From the NCBI GenBank assembly GCA_947169755.1, contig CAMVQX010000011.1, positions 1 to 21,589 of the forward strand: a stretch of DNA of 21,589 nt. The letters run 5' to 3'. The translations under genes and the position numbers were made by a program. Below, one piece after another: positions 13,416 through 20,816 of this stretch. This stretch comes from an uncultured bacterium (GTDB lineage Bacteria > Cyanobacteriota > Vampirovibrionia > Gastranaerophilales > Gastranaerophilaceae). The notes beneath the pieces were generated by a model. It searched no databases. It was not told where the DNA came from and saw only the letters and a program-made list of their open reading frames with translations. Every line of letters begins with the position of its first letter. Within the stretch, counting starts at the first letter, position 1.

Positions 13416-14035
13416 AAAAGCCCCCTTATGGCTTTCAAAGCTTTTTCTTTTGTAAAGACTATATAATCAGCACCTGCTGCCAAAACTGCAGAAGTTGAAG
13501 CTATCTCTAAATACAAAGATAGATTTTCATCTTTTGCTTCTTTTGTTTTTGCGGTTTCTTCGGCTGCAAAAGAAATTAACGGGAAATTCAAATATTTATC
13601 ATTTTCAAGTTTGATTTTTTCCATAATACTATAACCGTATTCAAACCCATAACCAAGCCCGCCGATATCAGTATCTATCAATATTTTTTTCAACCCCATA
13701 TCGGTCGTCAAAATATTCATTTCTTTTGCGAGATTAATATCAATTGGAGTTCTGATAATAGCTGTGTGCCCGCCTTTTATAATTTCCGGAATAAGTTCTT
13801 TATAGTTGTTTTCATTAACAATACCAACTATTGCTTCAGTTTTTAGATTATGCAAAGCTTCTAACAAAATTTCTGTTTCAGAAGATTTTATCATCAAAGG
13901 CTTTTTAAAAGTAATAGTTTTTAAAAGCTGAGCCTCATTTTTAGTTGAAATATTAATCCCTATAATATCGCAATCCGCATCTAATAAGGGTTTTTCTATT
14001 GGCATTTCAAGAATAAGTTTAGGCTTGTCTTTCAC
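13412..14035 (-). CDS. CdhD-like TIM-barrel protein, partner of the AcsC-like protein
   Basis: The 207-residue protein lacks signal or membrane segments and has alternating strands and helices: IVGIVNENNYKELIPEI, HTAIIRTPIDINLAKEM, KKILIDTDIGGLGYGFEYG, NFPLISFAAEE and ASTSAVLAAGADYIVFTKEKAL. This order is that of the CO dehydrogenase/acetyl-CoA synthase delta/gamma barrel (Pfam CdhD), which binds the methyl-pterin or caps the corrinoid. It lacks a FeS domain, and at 207 residues is much shorter than AcsD. Start is the GTG at 14033-14035, inside the ftsH end (17-base overlap), with AGGG upstream; its stop overlaps the AcsC-like start. Two readings fit: a degenerate AcsD, or a barrel segment split off from AcsC. 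The assignment rests on pattern and on the neighbour, so it is moderate. Confidence 0.55.
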   Translation of the reverse strand: MKDKPKLILEMPIEKPLLDADCDIIGINISTKNEAQLLKTITFKKPLMIKSSETEILLEALHNLKTEAIVGIVNENNYKELIPEIIKGGHTAIIRTPIDINLAKEMNILTTDMGLKKILIDTDIGGLGYGFEYGYSIMEKIKLENDKYLNFPLISFAAEETAKTKEAKDENLSLYLEIASTSAVLAAGADYIVFTKEKALKAIRGLL

Positions 14036-15905
14036 TTTTTACCCTATTCATAATTTCATCAAATTCAGTTGCATCAAGGGTTTCTTTGTCCAACAATTCT
14101 TTTGAAATAGCTTCAAGCATATCTCGATTTTCGTTCAGCAATTTTTTTGCTTCTTCATATTTTTCATCAACGATATGCTTCATTTCTTCATCAATTTCGA
14201 AAGCTATTTGCTCTGAATAATCTCTTTGATGTCCGAAATCTCTGCCCATAAATACGTTTTCCTGGTTTTTGCCGTATGCCATGTTACCGAGTTTTTCAGA
14301 CATGCCCCATGCTGTAACCATTTTTCTTGCGATATTGGTTACGTTAATCAAGTCTTGAGAAGCACCTGTGCTGATACGATCTTTGCCGTATACGATTTCT
14401 TCTGCGGCACGACCGCCAAGTGATACAGTAATTTGCGCCAAAAGTTTTGCTTTATTTGTGTGAACTTTTTCATCTTTCGGCTTTGTCCAAGTGACGCCAA
14501 GTGCATATCCTCTGGGGATTATTGAAACTTTATGAAGTTCATCAGAATCATTCAAAAGTCTTGCAAGTAAAGCATGTCCTACTTCATGATATGATGTAAG
14601 TTCTTTATCCTCATCAGTCATTACCTTACTTTTCTTTTCAATACCTGCAATTACTCTGTCTATTGAATTATCTATATCATCCATTGAAATTAGTTCTTTA
14701 TTGTTACGTGCCGCAAGAAGGGCTGCTTCATTTAAAAGATTTTGTAAATCAGCACCGGTAAATCCCGGAGTACGTTTTGCAAGAGTTTTTAAATCGACTT
14801 CGTCATCAAGTTTTTTGTTTTTTGCATGGACTTTTAAAATTTGTTCTCTGCCTCTGACATCAGGCGCATTTATGTAGATTTGCCTGTCAAATCTTCCCGG
14901 TCTTAAAAGTGCATTATCCAAAATGTCAGGTCTGTTTGTTGCTGCAATTACAATAATATTTGTGTTTTCGTCAAACCCGTCCATTTCAACAAGTAATTGG
15001 TTTAGCGTTTGTTCTCTTTCGTCGTGTCCGCCGCCTAAACCGGCACCGCGTTGACGGCCAACGGCATCAATTTCATCAATAAATATAATACAAGGTTGAT
15101 GTTTTTTAGCCTGTTCAAACAAATCTCTTACACGGCTAGCTCCTACACCTACAAACATTTCAACAAAATCAGAGCCGCTGATTGAGAAGAACGGAACTCC
15201 TGCTTCTCCTGCAACTGCTTTTGCCATCAAAGTTTTACCAGTTCCCGGAGGACCTACTAAAAGCACACCTTTTGGAATACGTGCACCGAGTTTTATGTAT
15301 TTGTCACCATTTTTAAGAAAATCAACAATTTCCTCAAGTTCTTTTTTCTCTTCATCAATACCTGCAACGTCTTTAAATGTGGTTTTTACTTTGCTGTCTA
15401 AAAGCATTTTTGCTTTGCTTTTACCAAATGACATAGCTTGAGAACCGCCGGCCTGAATACTTTTAGCCATAACAACCAAAAATACTAAGAACAAAACTGG
15501 CATTAAGAGATATCCTAGCAAATTTCCCCAAGTTTTTGAACTCTCAACGGCTTTAGAAACCTGAACATCAGCTCCTGAATTGTTCAATTTAGCCATTAAA
15601 TCAGGATCGTATGTCGGAGTCAAAACTTTGTATCTTAAAGCAGGAACTTTTTGTGCAACGCCGAACGGATTGTCCATTGTAGGAGTTGTGGTTGTTGTTT
15701 CGGGTTGATTTTTGGGTACTGCGATAATAAAATCATCAGCTTTTTCCACTTTGCTAAATTCACCATTATCAAGTCGTTCCAAAAAATTTGAATAAGAAAT
15801 TTCCTCGACTTTTGTTGTTGAACCTGACATAAATACTGATGATACGAATAGTATAACTACTATTGCTAAAACTATATACATTCCTGCAGATTGACTTTTG
15901 TTCAT
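14019..15905 (-). CDS. ftsH: ATP-dependent zinc metalloprotease FtsH
   Basis: FtsH is the membrane-bound AAA+ protease for membrane-protein quality control. Two helices (about residues 8-27 and 127-148) flank a periplasmic domain. Then come Walker A GPPGTGKT (218-225), Walker B CIIFIDEID (272-280), the second region of homology with Arg335 and Arg338, and the zinc site HEVGH (440-444) with Asp518 as third ligand. Length is 628 residues, normal for the family. The ATG has GAGAGAGG upstream and a TATAAT at 15927-15932. It heads the long minus-strand operon that runs to rpe. Confidence 0.97.
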   Translation of the reverse strand: MNKSQSAGMYIVLAIVVILFVSSVFMSGSTTKVEEISYSNFLERLDNGEFSKVEKADDFIIAVPKNQPETTTTTPTMDNPFGVAQKVPALRYKVLTPTYDPDLMAKLNNSGADVQVSKAVESSKTWGNLLGYLLMPVLFLVFLVVMAKSIQAGGSQAMSFGKSKAKMLLDSKVKTTFKDVAGIDEEKKELEEIVDFLKNGDKYIKLGARIPKGVLLVGPPGTGKTLMAKAVAGEAGVPFFSISGSDFVEMFVGVGASRVRDLFEQAKKHQPCIIFIDEIDAVGRQRGAGLGGGHDEREQTLNQLLVEMDGFDENTNIIVIAATNRPDILDNALLRPGRFDRQIYINAPDVRGREQILKVHAKNKKLDDEVDLKTLAKRTPGFTGADLQNLLNEAALLAARNNKELISMDDIDNSIDRVIAGIEKKSKVMTDEDKELTSYHEVGHALLARLLNDSDELHKVSIIPRGYALGVTWTKPKDEKVHTNKAKLLAQITVSLGGRAAEEIVYGKDRISTGASQDLINVTNIARKMVTAWGMSEKLGNMAYGKNQENVFMGRDFGHQRDYSEQIAFEIDEEMKHIVDEKYEEAKKLLNENRDMLEAISKELLDKETLDATEFDEIMNRVKSERQA

Positions 15906-15926
15906 TAGAATACCTCTCTCGAATAA

Positions 15927-15932
15927 ATTATA
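15927..15932 (-). promoter_or_regulatory. -10 box of a promoter for the ftsH-to-rpe operon
   Basis: A perfect TATAAT on the minus strand lies 21 bases before the ftsH ATG. The -35 position (TAGATT at 17 bases) is weak. The leader of about 15 bases carries AGAGAGG. Confidence 0.5.
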
Positions 15933-15952
15933 TCGTAAAAGTTTTAAAAAAT

Positions 15953-16534
15953 CTAGATATCTAAAGTTATTGCGCCTTGCCTAAAAATTCTCAATTCATT
16001 TCCCACAACGCCAACAACTGTTGATTCCAAACCTTTGCAAGTGCAGCCGTAATCAGGAATGACTAAATCTGCTAAATCTTTCATGTTTTCCAGAGCTTGT
16101 TCATAAGTTTTTGCAGACGGTTGATGGGAAAGGTTTGCGCTTGTTGTTGCAAGTACATGACCTGTTACTGCTGCGCAAATTTCTCTAAAAACTTCGTTAT
16201 CAGGAACTCTTATCCCGACAGTTTGCATGCCTGATGTTATGTAATCAGGTGTTTTGTCACTTTTCTCGGTTACAACTGTAAGTGCGCCGGGAAAATATTT
16301 TTTTATTAATTGACAACCGATTTTCGGGATTGGTTTTACGTATTCTAATAAGTTGTAAACTTCATTAGACATTAAAATAAGAGGTTTTTGCGCTTCTCGT
16401 TTTTTGATTTCGTATATTTTTTTTACGGCTTTTTCGCTATTTACAAGACAGCCAAGCCCCCAAACGGTATCGGTAACGTACGCAATTACCCCGTCATTTT
16501 CTAATACTTTTTTTACTTCGTCTGTGTTAATCAT
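15953..16534 (-). CDS. tsaC: Threonylcarbamoyl-AMP synthase, TsaC/Sua5 family
   Basis: This enzyme makes threonylcarbamoyl-adenylate from Thr, bicarbonate and ATP for the t6A tRNA modification. The 193-residue YrdC domain shows GVIAYVTDTVWGLGC, IKKREAQKPLILM (the KR...KPL motif), FPGALTVV, VGIRVPDN and TTSANLSHQPSA. It lacks the extra Sua5 C-terminal domain. The ATG has no Shine-Dalgarno sequence; a -10 box sits six bases before it. Confidence 0.95.
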   Translation of the reverse strand: MINTDEVKKVLENDGVIAYVTDTVWGLGCLVNSEKAVKKIYEIKKREAQKPLILMSNEVYNLLEYVKPIPKIGCQLIKKYFPGALTVVTEKSDKTPDYITSGMQTVGIRVPDNEVFREICAAVTGHVLATTSANLSHQPSAKTYEQALENMKDLADLVIPDYGCTCKGLESTVVGVVGNELRIFRQGAITLDI

Positions 16535-16540
16535 ATTTTT

Positions 16541-16569
16541 ATTGTAAATAAAAATATCTGCTTCGTAAA
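16541..16569 (-). promoter_or_regulatory. tsaC promoter, predicted leaderless
   Basis: Minus strand TTTACG (16564-16569), 17 bases, TACAAT (16541-16546), then six bases to the ATG. Transcription would start at or within a base of the start codon. The -35 lies in the loop and arm of the hairpin at 16557-16574. Confidence 0.55.
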
Positions 16570-16574
16570 GCAGA
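16557..16574. other. Short hairpin overlapping the tsaC promoter
   Basis: TCTGCTT pairs with AAGCAGA around CGTA, a 7-bp perfect inverted repeat. On the minus strand it is followed by ATATTTTTATTT, so it may be a second weak terminator for the upstream gene, or an operator at the -35 of tsaC. Confidence 0.45.
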
Positions 16575-16594
16575 CATAAAATCTAACTATAAAT

Positions 16595-16621
16595 AAAAAG
16601 AGTAGGAAAACTACTCTTTTT
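16595..16621 (-). terminator. Rho-independent terminator of the EF-hand-like gene
   Basis: AAAAAGAGTAG, loop GAAAA, CTACTCTTTTT: an 11-bp stem with T runs on both strands. It lies 33 bases after the minus-strand EF-hand-like frame. Confidence 0.88.
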
Positions 16622-16833
16622 TATATTTATTAAAAATATATCTAATAAGTATCCTAATTATCATCTTTCATATGGTAAACTTCTTTCTGTTCTCCCGGAT
16701 CAAATTCTCCGTTATTATTTTCATCAAAACCATGTCTAATAGTTTCTAATTTCCCATTTACATTATAATCTTTTTGAACATCATATGGTATAGCACCATC
16801 TGTTTTATTATTTGAATTATGGTAAAATTTAGA

Positions 16834-16871
16834 TTGAATTTCATCACCTTCACCTAAAATTCCATCACCAT
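16834..16871. repeat. Direct repeat copy 1 (38 bp) in the EF-hand-like gene
   Basis: Identical over 38 bases to 16989-17026, encoding the calcium-loop half of repeat two. The offset is 155 bases, one short of the 156 expected for a 52-residue repeat, which independently shows the missing base. Confidence 0.9.
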
Positions 16872-16988
16872 CCACATCAAAACCTGTTGTAGTTTTTATT
16901 AACCTACCATATGATCATATTCTTTCATTCTATCAGGAGTCAGCGCACCGTTAGCTTTGGTTCTCCAGTTACCAGCTATTAACTCACT

Positions 16989-17026
16989 TTGAATTTCATC
17001 ACCTTCACCTAAAATTCCATCACCAT
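16989..17026. repeat. Direct repeat copy 2 (38 bp) in the EF-hand-like gene
   Basis: Partner of 16834-16871; it encodes the calcium loop of the first repeat. Identity at third codon positions indicates a recent internal duplication or gene conversion. Confidence 0.9.
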
Positions 17027-17255
17027 TAACGTCAAAACCAAATACCGTTTTGACAAGATTACCATCTTTATCGTACTCATCCATTCTATCAGGAGTAATA
17101 GCTCCATTTTGTTTTGTTTTAGAATTTCCCGGAATAAATTTGCGACTTAATAAATTTCCTATGTCAGGTTTTTCTTCATTTTTGTGGGTTATTGGTTTAT
17201 TATTTCTATTATCTCCTCCAAATGCACCACTTTGTTCTCCTATTTTACTTACCAT

Positions 17256-17435
17256 AGATTTCTCCTTTCATTGCTAATACACATTAAGTAGTACGGTAAT
17301 ATTACTTTAAAACTTGAATGAAAAAACTTGTATCATACCATACATATCAGTCATTATAACTGAATTTTAGCTACTTTAGCCTTCATTTTTACATTTCTTT
17401 ATATTTATTTTTTTGATAAAAATTTATTATTAATT
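17256..17435. other. AT-rich intergenic region between murJ and the EF-hand-like gene
   Basis: No gene or clear terminator is seen. On the minus strand a TATAAT at 17353-17358 lies within the inverted repeat TCAGT...ACTGA (17347-17363) and a TATGAT lies further down, either of which could be a -10 for the EF-hand-like gene, but neither has a convincing -35. Confidence 0.35.
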
Positions 17436-19040
17436 TCAGAATTTCAATTTATTCAAAACTCTTTCCCACAGCTCTCTTGCATAATCCATTTTGAAGAGCA
17501 AATTCAACCCTGTATAAACAACTGTGCATATTATTGCGATTGAAGTTATTTTTGTTAATTCAAAGAGCGTTTTTGACATTACAACGTATTTATCAATCAT
17601 CATTGCGGCTGCTAAACAAACTCCAAATGTAACGACACCTGCAACACACATTTTAAAAAGATTTATAAACAAGCTCTTGTAATCCATTTTTAATTTCTTT
17701 GTGATTAAATATCCGAGAACACAAGCGTTGAAAAGTGTAACAAGTGATGTAGATAACGTAATGCCGCCTATTCCCATACCTAATTGTCTTATAAATACAA
17801 CGTTCAAAACGTATTTCAAAACAATTGATGAAAATGCAACAATGAACGGGGTTTTAGAATCGTTGAATGAGTAATAAACCCTTGTAATCGAATCTCTGAA
17901 AACGTAAGGTAATATTGAAACAGACAAGAACCATAAAGCCTCTGTTACCATAAATGTAGCATTTTCATCAAATGCACCACGCTCAAACACCAACCTTACA
18001 GCATCAAGCCCCACTGTCAAAATCCCGATTATAATAGGTATTGCGGCAAAAAATAAAACTCCGACACCTTTGTTGAAATACGTTCTTATGCCTTCCATAT
18101 CTTTATCTGCTACAAGCCTTGAAAATATCGGAAACAGCGGAACTAAAAATGCCGTAACCAAAATCCCGACAGGAAATTGAAAGACTCTGTTTGCATAACC
18201 GATTGCTGTCCATGCTCCGTCTGAAATGTAAGATGTGAAAAACATATCTACATAAATATGAATTTGCCCGACTGTTGAGCTTAAAACCGCAGGAAATAAA
18301 AGTTCCGTTAGATCTTTGAAATGAGGGTTATTTATAAAATTGAAATTTGGTTTCCACAAAAAACCGAGTTTTCTGACATTCGGATATTGTATAACAAGCT
18401 GCAAAATTGCACCGATTGTAGTTGCCCAAGCAAGTGCATAACCTTTATTGTCCGACGGAACGGCAATAACAATTCCTATAATTGCAGAACTCATCAGTAT
18501 TGGGGATAAATTAGGCAGCATAAATTGCTTATAAATAATCAATATCCCGTAATATATTCCGACAATTCCGCCAATAACCAACAACGGAGTCATTATTCGC
18601 AAATGCTCGGCTGCCAAAGTAACCATTTCCGCAGAACCGCCGGAAATTATCAATCCCATAATCTGCCTTGGAAATATAAACATTAAAACTGACAAAATTA
18701 GAAATAATACAGTAGTTACAGTAAGAAAAGTTGAATACAATTTATTGACTTCTTCTTGAGGTTTTTCGTTCAAATTAGGAATTAATTTTGAAAATACTGC
18801 AACCGTTGCACTGTGAAATGGACCACCGACTCCGCCAAGTAAAATTAACGAAATCGCAGGGATTTGATATGCATAATAGTATGCATCCGAAACTAATGTT
18901 GCACCATAATAATTTGCAATGATTATATCCCTCACAAATCCGATCAGCTTGCTAACAACAGTAACAACTGCAATTATCCATGCAGCCTTTAACACACTTG
19001 TTGTTTTATTATCAAATTCACCAGATATATTCGCTGTCAT
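17436..19040 (-). CDS. murJ: Lipid II flippase MurJ
   Basis: MurJ flips the peptidoglycan precursor lipid II across the inner membrane. The 534-residue protein has about 14 hydrophobic helices and family segments: SKLIGFVRDIIIANYYGA near residue 30, the GGVGGPFHSATVAVF region, and FPIFSRLVADKD near the middle. It follows the N-terminal MVF/MviN pattern throughout and has an ordinary length. The ATG overlaps the end of the spoIID-type gene by 23 bases, with AGGAAAAG as ribosome site, so both are on one transcript. No clear terminator follows its stop. Confidence 0.95.
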   Translation of the reverse strand: MTANISGEFDNKTTSVLKAAWIIAVVTVVSKLIGFVRDIIIANYYGATLVSDAYYYAYQIPAISLILLGGVGGPFHSATVAVFSKLIPNLNEKPQEEVNKLYSTFLTVTTVLFLILSVLMFIFPRQIMGLIISGGSAEMVTLAAEHLRIMTPLLVIGGIVGIYYGILIIYKQFMLPNLSPILMSSAIIGIVIAVPSDNKGYALAWATTIGAILQLVIQYPNVRKLGFLWKPNFNFINNPHFKDLTELLFPAVLSSTVGQIHIYVDMFFTSYISDGAWTAIGYANRVFQFPVGILVTAFLVPLFPIFSRLVADKDMEGIRTYFNKGVGVLFFAAIPIIIGILTVGLDAVRLVFERGAFDENATFMVTEALWFLSVSILPYVFRDSITRVYYSFNDSKTPFIVAFSSIVLKYVLNVVFIRQLGMGIGGITLSTSLVTLFNACVLGYLITKKLKMDYKSLFINLFKMCVAGVVTFGVCLAAAMMIDKYVVMSKTLFELTKITSIAIICTVVYTGLNLLFKMDYARELWERVLNKLKF

Positions 19041-20739
19041 CTTTTCCTACTAATTCCACGTATAAACGGATACCCTTGTTATCTTCCAATTCAGGTAGGC
19101 TAAATTGTACAATGTTTCTGCCATTTTTAACATATTCGGAGATGTCAATTTCACAATAACGTTTATGAGCAAACAATTCTTTGGGCAATGCAAAAAGCTT
19201 TTCATGCCCATTGATATCTATTTTCAAATTGTCTATACCGTATTTATTGTCAACTATAACTTTCGCCTGCTCTTTATTTGCATAAAAACTTTGAGTTAAA
19301 GAAGGGCGTTGTGCAGATAAAATTTCAGGCTTTGTACCTAAAGCAACACCTGTATAATAGTGTTGAAGAATTTTGTCATAGGTTTTGTGCAGCTCTGAAC
19401 CCATAAATCCTGCTCCAAATTGACTCATTCCGACACCATGGCCAAACCCTCCGCCAAATGCTTTGATAGAAACCAGATTACCGTTTTCATCAAAATTATT
19501 TTCAAATACTACATTGGCGCTTGGTAAAGCTTTGCCGTCTTTTGTTATTAAACGTCTTATAACCAACTCTTTACAAACTTTATACGTTTTAGAATTTGTA
19601 ACAATTTCCATTTCAATAATCTTGCCGGAAGCTCCACGCCTCAAAACTTTTATTTCTTTGATATTTCCAAGCGTTTCGCCTTTTTGAAATACCGGTTTTA
19701 TAAATCCTGTTGCTGATTGAGCAGGAAGTGTAGCCTGAAGTGCTTTTCTTAATTCTTCAGCTGTCCATTCACGTTCCCAACGGAAATATGGTGAACGCAT
19801 ATCGTATGCATCAGGTTTAGATTTATAAAAATCACTTGCGGCTTCTTCTGTATTCAAAGGCTCTTGTCCAATGATATCAGCTTTTGCCTGCAAATAAGGT
19901 TTATCTTTTGAGGGGAATTCTTTTGATATCGGATCTGAAAAAGCATTTGAATAGCTTTCAGTATATCCTCCGGCAGTTGATGAATATTGAGCCAAAATCA
20001 AATCCCAGCCGTACAATGCAACAATGCCTTCCGTTTCAGCTACAGCTTGATTGCCAAGTGGCTTTTCTGTGTTTGCACCAAAATATACTTGACTTGCAAC
20101 CGAATCAACGACGTCATAGTTAGGTGAAGATTTAGTCCTTGGGGATAAAACATAATTGCGCGCCGCAACACTTTGAGCCTTTAATGCTTCTAAGCCAAAA
20201 GCTACAGGCATTTCATTCGGCACAACACCTTTTAAATATTCTTCAACTTCAACCATATTTACAAGATTAAAAGTGTTAGAGCTATTTTTAACAAGTTCAA
20301 ACGCACCATGATAAAGTGCTTGTTTGCCTGCGCGTTTCAAACCTGATACGCCTAAAAGTCCATAATTACTCGTAATTTGAATAGGGCCTGAAACTTTTTC
20401 GGGTAAATTGCTTTGCGGAGTATAAACATTAAACATGCCATTTTGCAAAGTTATACGAATATTTTGATTAGCAGCGTAATTTCCGATAAGCTGACCGTTA
20501 TCATAAATTTGTGTATCTCCCGTTCCAAAAACAGTTAAATCATTATATTGGTAAGAGGCAAAATTTGAAGTTCCTATTCCGACTCTCACAACCTCAGATG
20601 TCGGGGCTTGAGTTATAATTTCAGCTCCTGCTTCTCTTGCAGCCTCCATAGTAGCTTGCGGAATAAAAGGTACACTTTGCGCAAAACTTTGCGGCATAGA
20701 TAAAATCGCCATTAAAATAGCTGTAATTAATTTTTCCAT
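19018..20739 (-). CDS. SpoIID/LytB-domain exported protein
   Basis: SpoIID-type proteins are peptidoglycan glycan-strand-cleaving enzymes (lytic transglycosylases) or amidase enhancers. Residues 1-20 are a signal peptide ending SFA before QS. The SpoIID domain shows VEEYLKGVVPNEMP (Glu176, the likely catalytic residue), EALKAQSVAARNYV, AQYSSTAGGYTESYSNAF and GGGFGHGVGMSQFGAGF (about 429-445). An N-terminal beta-rich part (50-160) and a C-terminal beta-rich extension (about 480-573), possibly a carbohydrate-binding sandwich, flank it. I chose the ATG at 20737-20739: an in-frame TTG 18 bases upstream overlaps the -10 box and would spoil the signal peptide. Coupling to murJ suggests a role in wall growth, not sporulation; no spore genes are seen. 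Confidence 0.88.
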   Translation of the reverse strand: MEKLITAILMAILSMPQSFAQSVPFIPQATMEAAREAGAEIITQAPTSEVVRVGIGTSNFASYQYNDLTVFGTGDTQIYDNGQLIGNYAANQNIRITLQNGMFNVYTPQSNLPEKVSGPIQITSNYGLLGVSGLKRAGKQALYHGAFELVKNSSNTFNLVNMVEVEEYLKGVVPNEMPVAFGLEALKAQSVAARNYVLSPRTKSSPNYDVVDSVASQVYFGANTEKPLGNQAVAETEGIVALYGWDLILAQYSSTAGGYTESYSNAFSDPISKEFPSKDKPYLQAKADIIGQEPLNTEEAASDFYKSKPDAYDMRSPYFRWEREWTAEELRKALQATLPAQSATGFIKPVFQKGETLGNIKEIKVLRRGASGKIIEMEIVTNSKTYKVCKELVIRRLITKDGKALPSANVVFENNFDENGNLVSIKAFGGGFGHGVGMSQFGAGFMGSELHKTYDKILQHYYTGVALGTKPEILSAQRPSLTQSFYANKEQAKVIVDNKYGIDNLKIDINGHEKLFALPKELFAHKRYCEIDISEYVKNGRNIVQFSLPELEDNKGIRLYVELVGKDDSEYIW

Positions 20740-20745
20740 AAGACT

Positions 20746-20773
20746 ATTATATGACAAAATAAAAATGCGGCAA
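20746..20773 (-). promoter_or_regulatory. spoIID-murJ promoter, predicted leaderless
   Basis: Minus strand TTGCCG (20768-20773), 16 bases, perfect TATAAT (20746-20751), then six bases (AGTCTT) to the ATG. No Shine-Dalgarno site is possible in such a leader. Confidence 0.65.
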
Positions 20774-20790
20774 AATTATAAATTTACTAC

Positions 20791-20816
20791 AAAAAAGAGC
20801 CCGAAGGCTCTTTTTT
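20791..20816 (-). terminator. gyrA terminator
   Basis: On the minus strand GAGCC, UUCG tetraloop, GGCTC flanked by A and T runs, an 11-bp stem in all. It begins at the gyrA stop codon and insulates gyrA from the spoIID-type gene. Confidence 0.92.

Larger units (their letters stand above)
16654..17255 (-). pseudogene. Three-repeat EF-hand-like protein broken by a one-base frameshift
   Basis: The frame opens at an ATG with AAAGGAG upstream (17255) and reads about 115 sensible residues, then hits a stop at 16899-16901. A second frame picks up the same protein family at once: reading -1 from about 16905-16912 gives L-I-K-T-T-T-G-F-D-V-D-G-D-G. The joined product would be 200 residues with three repeats of about 52 residues, each having NGA(I/L)TPDRM-EYD-x-G-LxK...GFD followed by an EF-hand or dockerin-like calcium loop D-x-(N/D)-G-D-G-I-L-G-E-G-D-E; the third repeat is diverged. 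Restoring one base (for example an A giving D-H-N-G-R-L) repairs the pattern exactly. There is no signal peptide. The break may be real or a sequencing or assembly error; the rest of the frame is undamaged, suggesting recent or artefactual loss. The second part is not a separate gene, since it has no ribosome site. Confidence 0.8.

Noticed and set aside
16654..16875. Separate 73-residue gene starting at an internal ATG
   Set aside because: The ATG falls inside the calcium loop, has no ribosome site, and the sequence continues the frame broken upstream.
17347..17363. Palindrome TCAGT-n7-ACTGA as an operator
   Set aside because: A 5-bp arm in AT-rich DNA is expected by chance and no matching second copy was seen.
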